Notes under the pieces: model-generated
Told to the model about the DNA's origin: nothing
Seen by the model: only the letters and a program-made list of their open reading frames with translations
The model's database searches: none
Translations under genes and position numbers: made by a program
Assembly: GCF_049200465.1 (NCBI RefSeq)
Contig: NZ_CP120836.1
Span: 4,216,001-4,280,000 of the forward strand
DNA length: 64,000 nt
Direction of reading: 5' to 3'
Source: Leptothermofonsia sp049200465
GTDB lineage: Bacteria > Cyanobacteriota > Cyanobacteriia > Leptolyngbyales > Leptolyngbyaceae
In this document: one piece after another, positions 16,443 through 25,479 of the stretch
Numbering within the stretch: position 1 is the stretch's first letter
How the letters are laid out: every line of letters starts with the position of its first letter

Positions 16443-19247
16443 ATGGTTTACACGGACAAGCTATATCAACCACCGATTGTAGAACTGGCAAAGGCAGGGA
16501 ATTTTCAGGCGATCGCCCACTGGATTAACCAGTTTCTGGTGCCTTATGGCATGCATGCTTCGGTGGGGGCTATTCGTCCTGGCTACTTGAAGGTTTTGGT
16601 AGAGTTGCCCTGGGTTGAATCGGAAGACTTGCCAGACGATCGGCGCGACTACCTGGTGCGATACATTTGTCACCGCATCTGGCACCTGAACTCTGCGGTG
16701 ATTGAAGGGGTACAGATCGCTGCCCAGTTTGCGGGGGAGTCAAAGATTCTGTGGCAGCAGTCTGTGCGGGTGGTTTCTCCGGCGCGGCGATTGAGGCAGC
16801 AGCAGTCACAGCAACTTCGTACCCAGGTGCAGCAGACAGCTCAACGCAAAACCCAACTGAAGACAATGCGGGCCTTTTTGGTCAGTGGTGCTCCCCTGTT
16901 TGCTTTTTTCTTTGGGTGTTTTCTGGGGTTCTCAAAGGCTCCGGTGGAACAGACTAATGCGGTTGCTTCCTCCCAGCCAGAAACGAATAAAAGCCAGACA
17001 GGTTCTGGTGAGCAGGCAACGGTCCGGCCCGACACTGTGCAAGCCGCCCTGGAAGCGGTTCCCGTTGTGAAGCACGACAAGGTGGCCGACCCCAACGATC
17101 CGACTGTCACACTGATGTTTTCGGGGGACGTCACTCTGGGAGAGGCATTTGAAGAAACGATTGGCAAGGACTATGATCATGCCTTTGCCGCAATGGATGA
17201 GTATCGCCAGGCGGACCTGGCTATGGTCAACCTGGAGAATCCATTAACAAAAGCGACTATTCCTTTGCCGGATAAGCAGTTCAACTTTAAAGCTGATCCT
17301 GAGTCGGTGAAGGTGTTGGAAAAAGGTGGGGTAGACCTGGTGACCCTGGCTAACAACCATACTATGGATTTTGAGGAAGCCGGGCTCACTGAAACGATCG
17401 ATACCCTGGACCGTTCAGGGATTTTGCATTTAGGGGCAGGGCGGGATGAGAAGGAAGCTCGTCGTCCAGAAATTGTGGAAGTGAAGGGGCAACGGGTTGC
17501 GTACCTGGGTTACTACGGTGCCGATTTCCACGCAGCCGGTAAGGGCAAGGCAGGTACGAACTTCGCCGATGAAGCTCGGATTGCTGCCGATATCAAGTCC
17601 ATCCGCGATCAGGTGGATTGGATTGTGGTGAACTTTCACTGGGGGGAGGAACTGGCGAACTATCCCGCGGAGTGGCAGATTGATCTGGCCCACTTTACAG
17701 TGGATCAGGGAGCGGATTTGATCGTTGGGCATCACCCCCATGTATTGCAGGGGGCCGAGATTTATAAAGGACGCCCGATCGCCTATTCTCTGGGCAACTT
17801 TATCTTCGGCGGCAATTCTCGTAAGGACTATGACACGGCTGTCTTGAAGGTCGCTTTGAAAGACCGACAGATGAAGGTAGAGTTCTTACCCGTTGAGGTG
17901 CGCAACTATCAGCCTCAGGTGGTGGGGGGCGATCGCGGGGCTCAAATCCTCAAGCAGATTCACGATCTATCCACAAGCTTCACCCAACCGATGCGATCGC
18001 CCACAGTCCTGGATGCCCGCATTTCTCCCAAAATCGAACCATCCACCGCGCCAACGCCTGCGGATAAATCCTCCAGCCCAACTGGAAGCGATACTCCATT
18101 CATTGAGCCCAAAACTCCAGAGGCCGACTCTTCTTCTCCAGAATCCTCACCGCCTACAGAGGCAACCTCTCCCTCACCGGAGGCAACGGTTCCTCCAGCG
18201 GACACCTCTGCTCCGGGAACAGAACCGACCCCCTCAGCCAACACTGCGACGCCCTCTCCCCAACCAACCTTGCCATCGGATAGTTCTGTTCCGCCAGCAG
18301 ATTTTTCAACTCCTAAAGATAGTTCAACCCCCTCAGTCCAACCCACTCCTTCTGGGGAAGCGATCTCTCCTTCGCCAGAGCCCACTATTCCTCAAGACAT
18401 GGCATCCCCAGCCGCGGATCCTGTGTTGTCAACCGATTCTGTCCAACCCCAGGATTCGGACTCAACGGCAAGTGATTCCCAATCACCCAATGCCCAACCC
18501 AATCATCTAGACAACACCGTTTCTCCTGATGCCCAATATTCGGAATCATCAGATCCATCGACCGATACCACTCCTTCCTATTCCAACGAAGCCGTAAATC
18601 CTGACGTTCCTGCTTCAGAAGATACGGCCACTTCTGACTATTCTTCGGACTATTCAACCGATACGACAGATTCTCTGACCAATCCTGCCGAAGCCGATCG
18701 CCTGTTGCGAGAAGCGGAGAAGCTCCTTCAGGAAGAAACCCCACCCGCGGATACGGTTGATCCACCCTCGGCAGTTGGGGGGCCTGCGGATCCGGTAGAT
18801 TCCTATAAAGATTCTTCTACCGATGGGGTTGAATCGGGTACGCCTGATGCTTCAACGTCTGAAGCCCCAGTGGACTTCAGCCAACCCCCCGCTCCCCAGG
18901 AGGATGCGTCCAGCCAAACCTCAACTCCGGCGGAGGTTCCAGCGGCAGAAGCAATCTCTGAAGATTCAGTAACAGAGTCTGTCCCCGAATCGGTTTCTGA
19001 GCAACCGATTGAGCAACCGGCTGACTCTTCAATGGATACTTCATTGATTTACCCAGAGATTTTACCGACACCCGATGGGGCAGAAGTTCGTCGTGAGGAG
19101 GCGATCGCCCTCAGATACCTGTCCGGCTTACACCAATCCCTGGCTGATGATCTGAAATATCAGGAGTCTGACGAGGATGCTTCGGTGCCAGAAGAAGACA
19201 CGGCGATCGCTCCTCCGGTCGCATTGATGGCAGCCGCTATTTGGTGA
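16443..19247 (+). CDS. CapA family protein with N-terminal cytoplasmic domain and long Pro/Ser/Thr-rich tail
   Basis: The 934-aa product has four parts. Residues 1-115 are a compact domain (MVYTDKLYQPPIVELAKAGN...). A Gln-rich linker leads to a transmembrane helix at about 144-163 (FLVSGAPLFAFFFGCFLGFS). The PGA_cap/CapA metallophosphatase-like domain spans about 222-500, with SGDV (227-230), NLENP (263-267), ANNHTMD (303-309), NFHWGEE, GHHPHVLQG and SLGNFIFGG. The region from about 510 to 900 is a Pro/Ser/Thr/Asp/Glu-rich disordered tail ending in a short structured end. CapA proteins act in poly-gamma-glutamate or exopolysaccharide export, so this is probably a membrane-anchored envelope protein. 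Its stop overlaps the start region of the epimerase gene. Confidence 0.85.
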   Translation: MVYTDKLYQPPIVELAKAGNFQAIAHWINQFLVPYGMHASVGAIRPGYLKVLVELPWVESEDLPDDRRDYLVRYICHRIWHLNSAVIEGVQIAAQFAGESKILWQQSVRVVSPARRLRQQQSQQLRTQVQQTAQRKTQLKTMRAFLVSGAPLFAFFFGCFLGFSKAPVEQTNAVASSQPETNKSQTGSGEQATVRPDTVQAALEAVPVVKHDKVADPNDPTVTLMFSGDVTLGEAFEETIGKDYDHAFAAMDEYRQADLAMVNLENPLTKATIPLPDKQFNFKADPESVKVLEKGGVDLVTLANNHTMDFEEAGLTETIDTLDRSGILHLGAGRDEKEARRPEIVEVKGQRVAYLGYYGADFHAAGKGKAGTNFADEARIAADIKSIRDQVDWIVVNFHWGEELANYPAEWQIDLAHFTVDQGADLIVGHHPHVLQGAEIYKGRPIAYSLGNFIFGGNSRKDYDTAVLKVALKDRQMKVEFLPVEVRNYQPQVVGGDRGAQILKQIHDLSTSFTQPMRSPTVLDARISPKIEPSTAPTPADKSSSPTGSDTPFIEPKTPEADSSSPESSPPTEATSPSPEATVPPADTSAPGTEPTPSANTATPSPQPTLPSDSSVPPADFSTPKDSSTPSVQPTPSGEAISPSPEPTIPQDMASPAADPVLSTDSVQPQDSDSTASDSQSPNAQPNHLDNTVSPDAQYSESSDPSTDTTPSYSNEAVNPDVPASEDTATSDYSSDYSTDTTDSLTNPAEADRLLREAEKLLQEETPPADTVDPPSAVGGPADPVDSYKDSSTDGVESGTPDASTSEAPVDFSQPPAPQEDASSQTSTPAEVPAAEAISEDSVTESVPESVSEQPIEQPADSSMDTSLIYPEILPTPDGAEVRREEAIALRYLSGLHQSLADDLKYQESDEDASVPEEDTAIAPPVALMAAAIW

Positions 19248-19252
19248 CAGTC

Positions 19253-20122
19253 ATGTTTGCGATCGCCCTCAAGCAGGAACCCTACAAAACTTACGTTCTG
19301 TCCAGCACTGAAACCGGAGCCAGTTTGGAAGTGGTGCCAGAGCGGGGTGGCATCGTCACTCGCTGGCAGGTTAATGGGCGAAACATTCTTTACCTGGATG
19401 AGGAGCGGTTTGCCAATCCGTCCCTTTCCGTGCGGGGTGGCATCCCCATCCTGTTTCCCATCTGCGGTAACCTGCCAGACAATCAGTACACTCATAACGG
19501 CCAACTCTACACTCTGAAGCAACACGGTTTCGCCCGCGATTTGCCCTGGGACGTGGTGGAACAGATGACTCAAGACCGGGGCAGTTTAGTTTTAAGACTG
19601 GTTAGCAACGAGCAAACCCGTGCCTTTTACCCCTTTGAGTTTGAACTGATATTCACTTACACCCTGCACAATGGCACCCTGGCAACCCATCAGCGCTATA
19701 CGAACCATTCGCCTGTATCCATGCCTTTTTCAGCCGGGTTTCATCCCTACTTTCAGGTGACGGACAAATCCCAACTGCAGTTTGACATCCCTGCCAGCAG
19801 CTTTCTCGATCAGCGAACGAAAACTGTGCATCCGTTTGACGGTCATTTTAACTTTCAGCAGGATGAAATTGATGTTGCTTTTATTGGCGTCACTCGTCAG
19901 TCAGCAACAGTGATTGATCCCAGTCAGTCTTTCCGGCTCCTGCTGGAATACAGCAACGCTTTCTCAACGCTGGTCTTCTGGACAATTAAAGGGAAGGATT
20001 ATTATTGTCTGGAACCCTGGACGGCACCCCGCAATGCTTTGAACACGGGGGAGCGCTTGATTTATCTAGACCCTGGAGCCAGTATGGAAACAGTTTTCAA
20101 CCTGAGTGTTGAGTTTCTGTAG
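19253..20122 (+). CDS. Aldose 1-epimerase family protein
   Basis: This is a galactose mutarotase-like (COG0676/COG2017) protein of 289 aa from ATG at 19253, 5 nt after the CapA-like stop; a TTG at 19241 would overlap that gene. Conserved pieces include RGGIPILFPICGNLPDNQY, LKQHGFARDLPWDV with the catalytic-type histidine, SAGFHPYFQV, and a C-terminal YCLEPWTAPRNALNTGE with the glutamate expected to act as base. Such enzymes interconvert hexose or hexose-6-phosphate anomers. Close spacing to the CapA-like gene suggests co-transcription and perhaps a shared envelope-sugar role, which is inference. Confidence 0.85.
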   Translation: MFAIALKQEPYKTYVLSSTETGASLEVVPERGGIVTRWQVNGRNILYLDEERFANPSLSVRGGIPILFPICGNLPDNQYTHNGQLYTLKQHGFARDLPWDVVEQMTQDRGSLVLRLVSNEQTRAFYPFEFELIFTYTLHNGTLATHQRYTNHSPVSMPFSAGFHPYFQVTDKSQLQFDIPASSFLDQRTKTVHPFDGHFNFQQDEIDVAFIGVTRQSATVIDPSQSFRLLLEYSNAFSTLVFWTIKGKDYYCLEPWTAPRNALNTGERLIYLDPGASMETVFNLSVEFL

Positions 20123-20157
20123 AGGCAATGATCCGTAGCAAGTTTCAAATAGTCTAA

Positions 20158-20256
20158 TGTTGCAAACACTAAATTTTGCAACATGGAGGTTTGGGGGCTT
20201 CGCCCCCAAGCAGGGGTTTCACCCTCTGCACTCCCAACAAAACTTTTGTTTTGCGG
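20158..20256. repeat. Type-E repeat element carrying the shared core
   Basis: The flank TGTTGCAAACACTAAATTTTGCAACA forms a hairpin at the left (read as two arms around ACTAAATT), followed by the core GGGGGCTTCGCCCCC and CAGGGGTTTCACCCTCTG. The right end CAACAAAACTTTTGTTTTG is a second palindrome. These ends are unlike those of types A, C and D. Confidence 0.7.
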
Positions 20257-20262
20257 TCTGTA

Positions 20263-20823
20263 CTAGTCTTTCTCTTTGATTCGCTTTGCCATCAGGATAT
20301 CGGGTTTACTAAAGCCGTTCGCATCAGGGATGACACCCACAATGGTGTGGCCCTGTTTCCGATAGAACTCGTAGGGATGGTGGCGCAGGTTTTTGATCTG
20401 GGCAATGTGCTCCCAGACGTTGGGGTAAAGGTCGATACCAAAGAGGCTGGTTTCGCCAGCCTCGTCATCGGTACCGATATAAATCGTGCCACCACCCCGC
20501 TGCCTGACCTGTTCTTCCAGGTCAGCAACAAGAGCTTTGCCAACTCCCTGCCGCTGGCGATCGCCCCTGACTACCAGGGGATGAAGTTCCCAGGCATGGC
20601 CTTCGTAGCTCCGGATAGCACCAATCCAACCCAAGACTGTGCCATCCTCATCCACAGCGATGCGACTGATGCGATCGGAAGCGAAGGATGCCTGAATTTC
20701 TTCCAGAGCACTGTCGCGATTGGCAAAGTGTTCTGAAGAGCGCCCCTGAAAGCCTGCAACAAAGAAATCGACAATTTGGGCGATCGCCGATTGGTTGTCG
20801 CCAGTGAGATCGATAATCTGCAT
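20263..20823 (-). CDS. GNAT acetyltransferase, AAC(6')-like
   Basis: The 186-aa product from ATG at 20823 has the GNAT fold. Acetyl-CoA loop motif A appears as VVRGDRQRQGVGKALVADLE, preceded by VLGWIGAIRSYEGHAWELHP. The order of motifs and the ending HPYEFYRKQGHTIVGVIPDA match chromosomal aminoglycoside 6'-N-acetyltransferase-type proteins common in environmental bacteria. The real substrate is unknown, and drug resistance should not be assumed. A TTG at 20844 would extend the frame to overlap the ccs1 stop by 4 nt. The gene is the last of a ccdA-ccs1 run on this strand. Confidence 0.85.
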   Translation of the reverse strand: MQIIDLTGDNQSAIAQIVDFFVAGFQGRSSEHFANRDSALEEIQASFASDRISRIAVDEDGTVLGWIGAIRSYEGHAWELHPLVVRGDRQRQGVGKALVADLEEQVRQRGGGTIYIGTDDEAGETSLFGIDLYPNVWEHIAQIKNLRHHPYEFYRKQGHTIVGVIPDANGFSKPDILMAKRIKEKD

Positions 20824-20840
20824 GGATAGCTGATCCAGAT

Positions 20841-22244
20841 TCAATTCAAGGCAGCTGTTTCTGGAACAGGTGAAGCCGCCTGATTCTCTGCTCCCATCTG
20901 ATCTAGAATCGCCAAAAATTCCCGTTCAAAAGCCACCTGAGCCCGGTTCGTTCTGCCGCCTATAAACAGTTGCTTGCCTTGCTGTAAAGCCCAGATTTGA
21001 GAGTGGGAGACGTAGCTCATCAATACCCCCAGCATCAGCAAGCCAAAACCTGCGTAAACAATGGGGATGCCGGGGTCTGCTTTAATCTGTAGGCCCGTGC
21101 TACCGACCAGTTCCTTCACGGACAGGGTGATGCCATTGACCTGGGTAGACATGCCCGCCCGCACCGTTGCAACCAGTTTTCCTGCCATATCGTAGACCAG
21201 CACCATTCCCTGAAGATCCTTCGCCACCAGGGACACTCCATCACTCAGGTCGGGTTTAGTGGGAACCCAGGTACCCCAGACCCGTCCCTTTGCGCCTGTA
21301 TCAAGTTGCGCCATTGGAATCTGGAAGATGGGGCTGTTGTTAAGTTTGACTCGCACGGCTGCGATCGCCCAGTCTGCCTGATACAGGGTCACCCCCCGAT
21401 AGCGCAGTGGTTCATTGACATGAATGGTCTTGCGCTTGACCTCTGTACCCTCCCGATTCAGAACAGACATATCAGAGTAAAACTGGTCAATACTGCCCTC
21501 CGGGGTGTAGTCAATCCAAAACCGATTGACTTTGACCGACCAGTCTTTGGGAATCTGGGAAGTAGCCAGCGGCCCTGCATCGGTAATGTTTGAAATCTGA
21601 AAGGTTTCGCCACTGGGCACCATTTCCTGAGCAATGAACCCCGTTAATGCTCCCCAGATGGCTCCTACGAGAATCACCAGAATCCCCACATGGACGATAA
21701 TTGGACCAATCCGTCCCGAAATTCCCTTATGGGCGTAGAGGGAGTCGCCCTGACGGAAAATTCGATATCGCCGTTGTTCCAGAAGGGGCACCACCTTTTC
21801 CACATCCGCCTGATTAAATTCTGCGCTCAAGGCAAATTTCTGAAATTGCCGGGGTTGGGTGTAAAAATTCCAGGTGCGAGAAAACCACCGGAGTGCTGGC
21901 AGTTGCCGTTTGAATGTGCAAGCGGTGAGGCTGGAACCAAACAGAATCAACAGTGCCAGAAACCACCAGGTACGGTAGACGTGATCCAGCCCCAGCGTCA
22001 GAAGCACCTTCCAGCTCAGGAATCCAAACAGGGCAGGCTGTTCTGGATAGTTGGCTTTATAAAACTCGACGGACTGCCCCTGCTCGATGAGGGTGCCAGA
22101 AATGCTGAACATAGCAATGATCAGGAGGAGGGCGATCGCCAGCCGCAAATCTGCCAGCAGCGGCACCAGTTCTCGCTTAAAAAAATATTGAGGCGCGGCT
22201 CCCAGATGGGAAAGCTTGAGGGGAAATGAATCTTTTGCAGCCAT
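20841..22244 (-). CDS. ccs1: Cytochrome c biogenesis protein Ccs1/ResB
   Basis: Ccs1 works with CcsA to deliver and attach heme to apocytochromes c on the p-side of the membrane (system II). The 467-aa chain has three N-terminal membrane helices (about residues 33-50, 92-110, 178-200), a large p-side domain with the ResB pattern (LRYRGVTLYQADWAIA), and a final helix near residues 400-420 (IPIVYAGFGLLMLGVLMSYV). The conserved GTLIEQGQSVEFYKANYPE follows the first helix. The start is ATG at 22244. It sits 64 bp downstream of ccdA, and the two form a maturation operon. Confidence 0.94.
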   Translation of the reverse strand: MAAKDSFPLKLSHLGAAPQYFFKRELVPLLADLRLAIALLLIIAMFSISGTLIEQGQSVEFYKANYPEQPALFGFLSWKVLLTLGLDHVYRTWWFLALLILFGSSLTACTFKRQLPALRWFSRTWNFYTQPRQFQKFALSAEFNQADVEKVVPLLEQRRYRIFRQGDSLYAHKGISGRIGPIIVHVGILVILVGAIWGALTGFIAQEMVPSGETFQISNITDAGPLATSQIPKDWSVKVNRFWIDYTPEGSIDQFYSDMSVLNREGTEVKRKTIHVNEPLRYRGVTLYQADWAIAAVRVKLNNSPIFQIPMAQLDTGAKGRVWGTWVPTKPDLSDGVSLVAKDLQGMVLVYDMAGKLVATVRAGMSTQVNGITLSVKELVGSTGLQIKADPGIPIVYAGFGLLMLGVLMSYVSHSQIWALQQGKQLFIGGRTNRAQVAFEREFLAILDQMGAENQAASPVPETAALN

Positions 22245-22308
22245 TGACTTTAATGCTCCCTATCAGAGCCAGGACAAAACCCGTAAACTTGCGAGAAATG
22301 CTCCAGTT

Positions 22309-23052
22309 TTAGATACTGCTGTCTGGGAGCAAACGCAACAGCAGTGAAAATACCCCAAACCCAACCAACAGGGCACCACTGGTCGGAGTAATCCAACCAG
22401 ACCAGCGACGTAGCTCTAACAGCTTCTTAATCGATGCAGTAAACGTCCCGGCCAGCACTAAGGGAGACACATAGCCGATCGCGTAGGACATTAGCAGCAC
22501 ACTTCCTAAAACCGGGTCCTGGGTGGTTGAAATCCACGCTAACAAAGTAGCCAGGACAGGCGTACTGCAGGGGGAGGCAACCAGTCCAAACGTCAATCCA
22601 ATCAAGTAGGATCGGACACCCGCTGGCAAATCTTTAGAAATCCACTCCAAACCACCCCAGGCAGGTAAAGGGAGCGGTAAGGCTTCCAGCAGATTCAACC
22701 CCATCAAAATGGCAACCACGCTGACGACAATTGGTAAACCAAGCCCCACCTGCCCATAGATGTGACCCAGTACGGCAGCTAAAATTCCCAGCCCTGCGAG
22801 TGTAGTTGCCAATCCCAGGGAGAACCAGACCGACTGAACAGCCGCCTGGAGCCGACTTTGATTTTCGTAGCCGCCGATGTAACCAACCGTAATCGGCAGC
22901 ATCGAGAGCATACAGGGAGTCAGACTGGTCAGCAACCCCGCCAAAAAAATAATTCCCACACTGACCAGGGTTAGGTGAGTCAATTGTTGAGAGACTAGCG
23001 TATCAGCAAAACGCTCTAGCCAGTACAGTTGAGTTTTCAGTGTTTCAAGCAT
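22309..23052 (-). CDS. ccdA: Cytochrome c biogenesis protein CcdA (DsbD-like thiol transporter)
   Basis: CcdA carries reducing equivalents across the membrane to keep apocytochrome heme-binding cysteines reduced. The 247-aa protein has six hydrophobic segments. The two redox cysteines lie in SLTPCMLSMLP near residue 47 and in VASPCSTPVLATLL near residue 160, each followed by proline-rich turns, as in the family. The start is ATG at 23052. The downstream ccs1 completes the system II context. The upstream spacer (23140-23195) contains imperfect repeats of GTAGAAAACCCCT. Confidence 0.94.
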   Translation of the reverse strand: MLETLKTQLYWLERFADTLVSQQLTHLTLVSVGIIFLAGLLTSLTPCMLSMLPITVGYIGGYENQSRLQAAVQSVWFSLGLATTLAGLGILAAVLGHIYGQVGLGLPIVVSVVAILMGLNLLEALPLPLPAWGGLEWISKDLPAGVRSYLIGLTFGLVASPCSTPVLATLLAWISTTQDPVLGSVLLMSYAIGYVSPLVLAGTFTASIKKLLELRRWSGWITPTSGALLVGFGVFSLLLRLLPDSSI

Positions 23053-23189
23053 CCGTCAGCCAAAATGGACGTCTATCAGGCAGAGAAATCAAACCGATTT
23101 CTAAACTCATCTAATATCTTACCGAAGCCCAATCTCCGTCAGATGTAGAAAACTCCTACACAAATGTAGAAAACCCCTGTAGAAAACCC

Positions 23190-24389
23190 CTACACAAATC
23201 GTCTTCTGGCAGCCCCTCGCCCCCGATTGAGGGGCTGATGGTCCTGTAATGAAACAACTTTGGCTTCGCTACTTTCCCGTGCCACCCGAATTAAAATTCC
23301 AGCCGCTGCCAGGCTTGCAATCATAGAGCTGCCACCATAGCTGATCAATGGGAAAGGTAGGCCAGTGGTTGGCAAAACCCCAGTTGACACGCCGATGTGG
23401 AGTAATGCCTGTCCCACCAGCAATACCATCACCCCGATCGCGACCAGCCGATACACAGGCTTCCGCGCTTTCATTGCAACCCGCACCGCTAACGTTGCGT
23501 AGACAACCAGCAGGACCAGTAATAACACACTGCCGACAAACCCAAACTCTTCTGCAAACACCGCAAAAATAAAGTCTGTGTCCTGAATCGGCAGATAGAA
23601 CAACTTTTGCTGGGAGAGGCCAAACCCTGCGCCAAAGGGGCCACCCGAACCAACTGCCAGTAAACTCTGAATCAACTGATAACCATCGCCGGTAGGGTCA
23701 GCCCAGGGGTTGAGAAACGACATCACCCGACGCCGCTGGTAACTGCGCAGGCTGACGCTGATGAGAGCTAGCAAAAAGCCTGCGATCGCTGTTGCGCTCA
23801 ATTGAAAATAGGGAAGCCCCGCCGCCAGAGCCACCAGCCATAACAGAATGCCACACAAAGCTGCCGTACTTAGATTTGGCTGAAGCAGAATTCCCAGAAT
23901 CACGAGCCCAAAAATGCCCAACCAGGCCAACCGAGTTGCCCACCTCAACCGATTCCACTGCCCGAAAATGCGGGCACTTTGCAGTACTCAAAATGGTTTG
24001 ATCAGTTCCGAAGGTTGGATGGGAAACGGACCCACAAACAACCAGCGAGTCGCCCCGTTCACCGTTGTTCCCACCCCCGGCAGAAGGGTTACCAGAATGA
24101 AACTCAGCAGTAGCAGCAACACCCAATCAGCAATGCCAACGATATAACGCAAGGGGAAATGAACCAGCAGGTTAAACCCCACTATGCCGATCGCCATCCA
24201 AGCTAATTGCAGCTTGAGATAGTAAAAACCATCTTTTAGCTCTGAGTCGGCGATCGCAAACGATGCCGAAAACATCACCAGCAACCCCACCAGCAGCCAC
24301 AAAAACGTGAGCCAGCGCAGCCAGCGTGCTTCAGCCGCCCAATCCTGGGCAGTGGTGTCAAAAAAAGGAATTAGCAGGCGCAGGTTCAC
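23190..24389 (-). pseudogene. ftsW: FtsW/RodA-type SEDS glycosyltransferase gene interrupted by in-frame TGA
   Basis: The gene reads as one frame of 399 codons except for a TGA at 23990-23988 (codon 134). Upstream, 133 residues end QPSELIKPF; downstream, the same frame continues VLQSARIFGQWNRLRWATRL, exactly as intact cyanobacterial homologues do with Leu at the stop position. The rest is intact: eight to ten membrane helices, GGPFGAGFGLSQQKLFYLP, DFIFAVFAEEFGFVG and the C-terminal GLPFPLISYGGSSM signature. SEDS proteins polymerise peptidoglycan during division or elongation. A single T-to-G change in TTA would explain the lesion. It may be a sequence error, true decay, or readthrough. The start is GTG at 24389. 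Confidence 0.85.
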
Positions 24390-24489
24390 AGGGAAGCTTA
24401 GATGCAGAGACGAAGAGGACTTTAAAATCCCGGTTCAATCACGCTAGTCTATGCCAGCTTCCCAAAACAATCAAGAGTACAGCTACTCC

Positions 24490-25362
24490 CTAAGCCCCAA
24501 TTAAAGCAGGCTCGACCATCTGGACATGGGTTGCCGCTGACTCCTCTTCCACACAGTAAACCTCGCAAGAGTTATTCGGGCTCTCAACCAGCTTCACCTT
24601 ATGCAGTTGAGCACCAATCTGGCGAATTGGCTCTTTCAGCAGATCGCGAATGTGAACCGCAATATTTTCAGCGGTAGGTACCACCTCCGCAAAATAGGGA
24701 ATGTCCTTATTCAAAAAGGTGTGGTCAAACGGCTCCACAACGTACTCATCTACAGCCTTTTGAAAGGCAACCAGATCCGCAATCATGCCAGTACGCGGGT
24801 CAATTTCACCTTTAATCGTCACTTCCAGATGGTAGTTATGCCCGTGACCATTGGGACGGGCACACTTACCATAAATTTCACAATTCTCTTCGTAGCTGAG
24901 GTCAGGGCGTGCCAACCGATGGGCAGCGCTGAAATGGGTGCTGATAGTGAGATACGCTTCCATACCGTTTCCGTAGTAGTCTGCCCAAAGTTCGGGATGT
25001 TCAAAAAGCTGAATGCGGACAATCGGGAGATGGGGTACCAGTCGTTGCCAGATGACCCGTGCAATGTTTTCGGTCGTGGGCGGTGTTTCCTGAAATTCCT
25101 GCCAAACGTCGTTTAGATAGGAAAAATCGAGCTGGCTGGTGATTTCTCGATGAATTATGTGTTTCACGTCTGACAGGTTCAACACCATGCCATACTCATC
25201 CAACTCACCTTCCATCGAGACATAAAGCACGTAATTGTGTCCATGTCCGGGATAGCGAGTACAGGCACCAAACTGCCTGAGATTCTCTGCTTCGCTCAGT
25301 TCAGGTAACCAGTAGCGATGACTGGCTGAGAACTGGGCACGGCGATTAATAATGCATTTCAT
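24490..25362 (-). CDS. Two-domain 6-carboxytetrahydropterin synthase / PTPS-like protein
   Basis: The 290-aa product is two tandem PTPS/QueD folds. Domain 1 (1-130) has FSASHRYW with zinc ligand His15, catalytic-type Cys34 in FGACTRYPGHGHNY and zinc ligands His40/His42. Domain 2 (about 138-275) repeats these as FSAAHRLARP, GKCARPNGHGHNYHLEV and GEIDPRTGMIADL. QueD makes 6-carboxytetrahydropterin from dihydroneopterin triphosphate on the way to queuosine; duplicated forms occur in cyanobacteria. Both zinc sites look intact. It starts one base from an alternative start of the divergent mscS gene. queF, a later gene in the same pathway, is in this window but frameshifted. Confidence 0.88.
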   Translation of the reverse strand: MKCIINRRAQFSASHRYWLPELSEAENLRQFGACTRYPGHGHNYVLYVSMEGELDEYGMVLNLSDVKHIIHREITSQLDFSYLNDVWQEFQETPPTTENIARVIWQRLVPHLPIVRIQLFEHPELWADYYGNGMEAYLTISTHFSAAHRLARPDLSYEENCEIYGKCARPNGHGHNYHLEVTIKGEIDPRTGMIADLVAFQKAVDEYVVEPFDHTFLNKDIPYFAEVVPTAENIAVHIRDLLKEPIRQIGAQLHKVKLVESPNNSCEVYCVEEESAATHVQMVEPALIGA

Positions 25363-25479
25363 TTGGTCGCCCTAGAGAAGAAAACTGTTAAGTTCCGTAA
25401 CAATCCTGCTTCCAGGATAAACCAATTTGACTCTGTCTTGTCTGCTAGAGTGGGGAGCATTGCACCCCTCTCCGATAAC

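Noticed and set aside
17893..18510. 205-codon plus-strand frame inside the CapA-like gene
   Set aside because: It is an alternative frame of the Pro/Ser/Thr-rich tail; its composition (Pro, Gln, Leu, Arg) is what a shifted low-complexity region gives.
20176..20736. 186-codon frame opposite the acetyltransferase gene
   Set aside because: The minus strand carries clear GNAT motifs over the same bases, so this is an antisense shadow that starts in repeat type E.
20263..20823. Acquired aminoglycoside resistance gene
   Set aside because: AAC(6')-like GNAT proteins are common on environmental chromosomes; base composition and context are ordinary and no mobile element flanks it.
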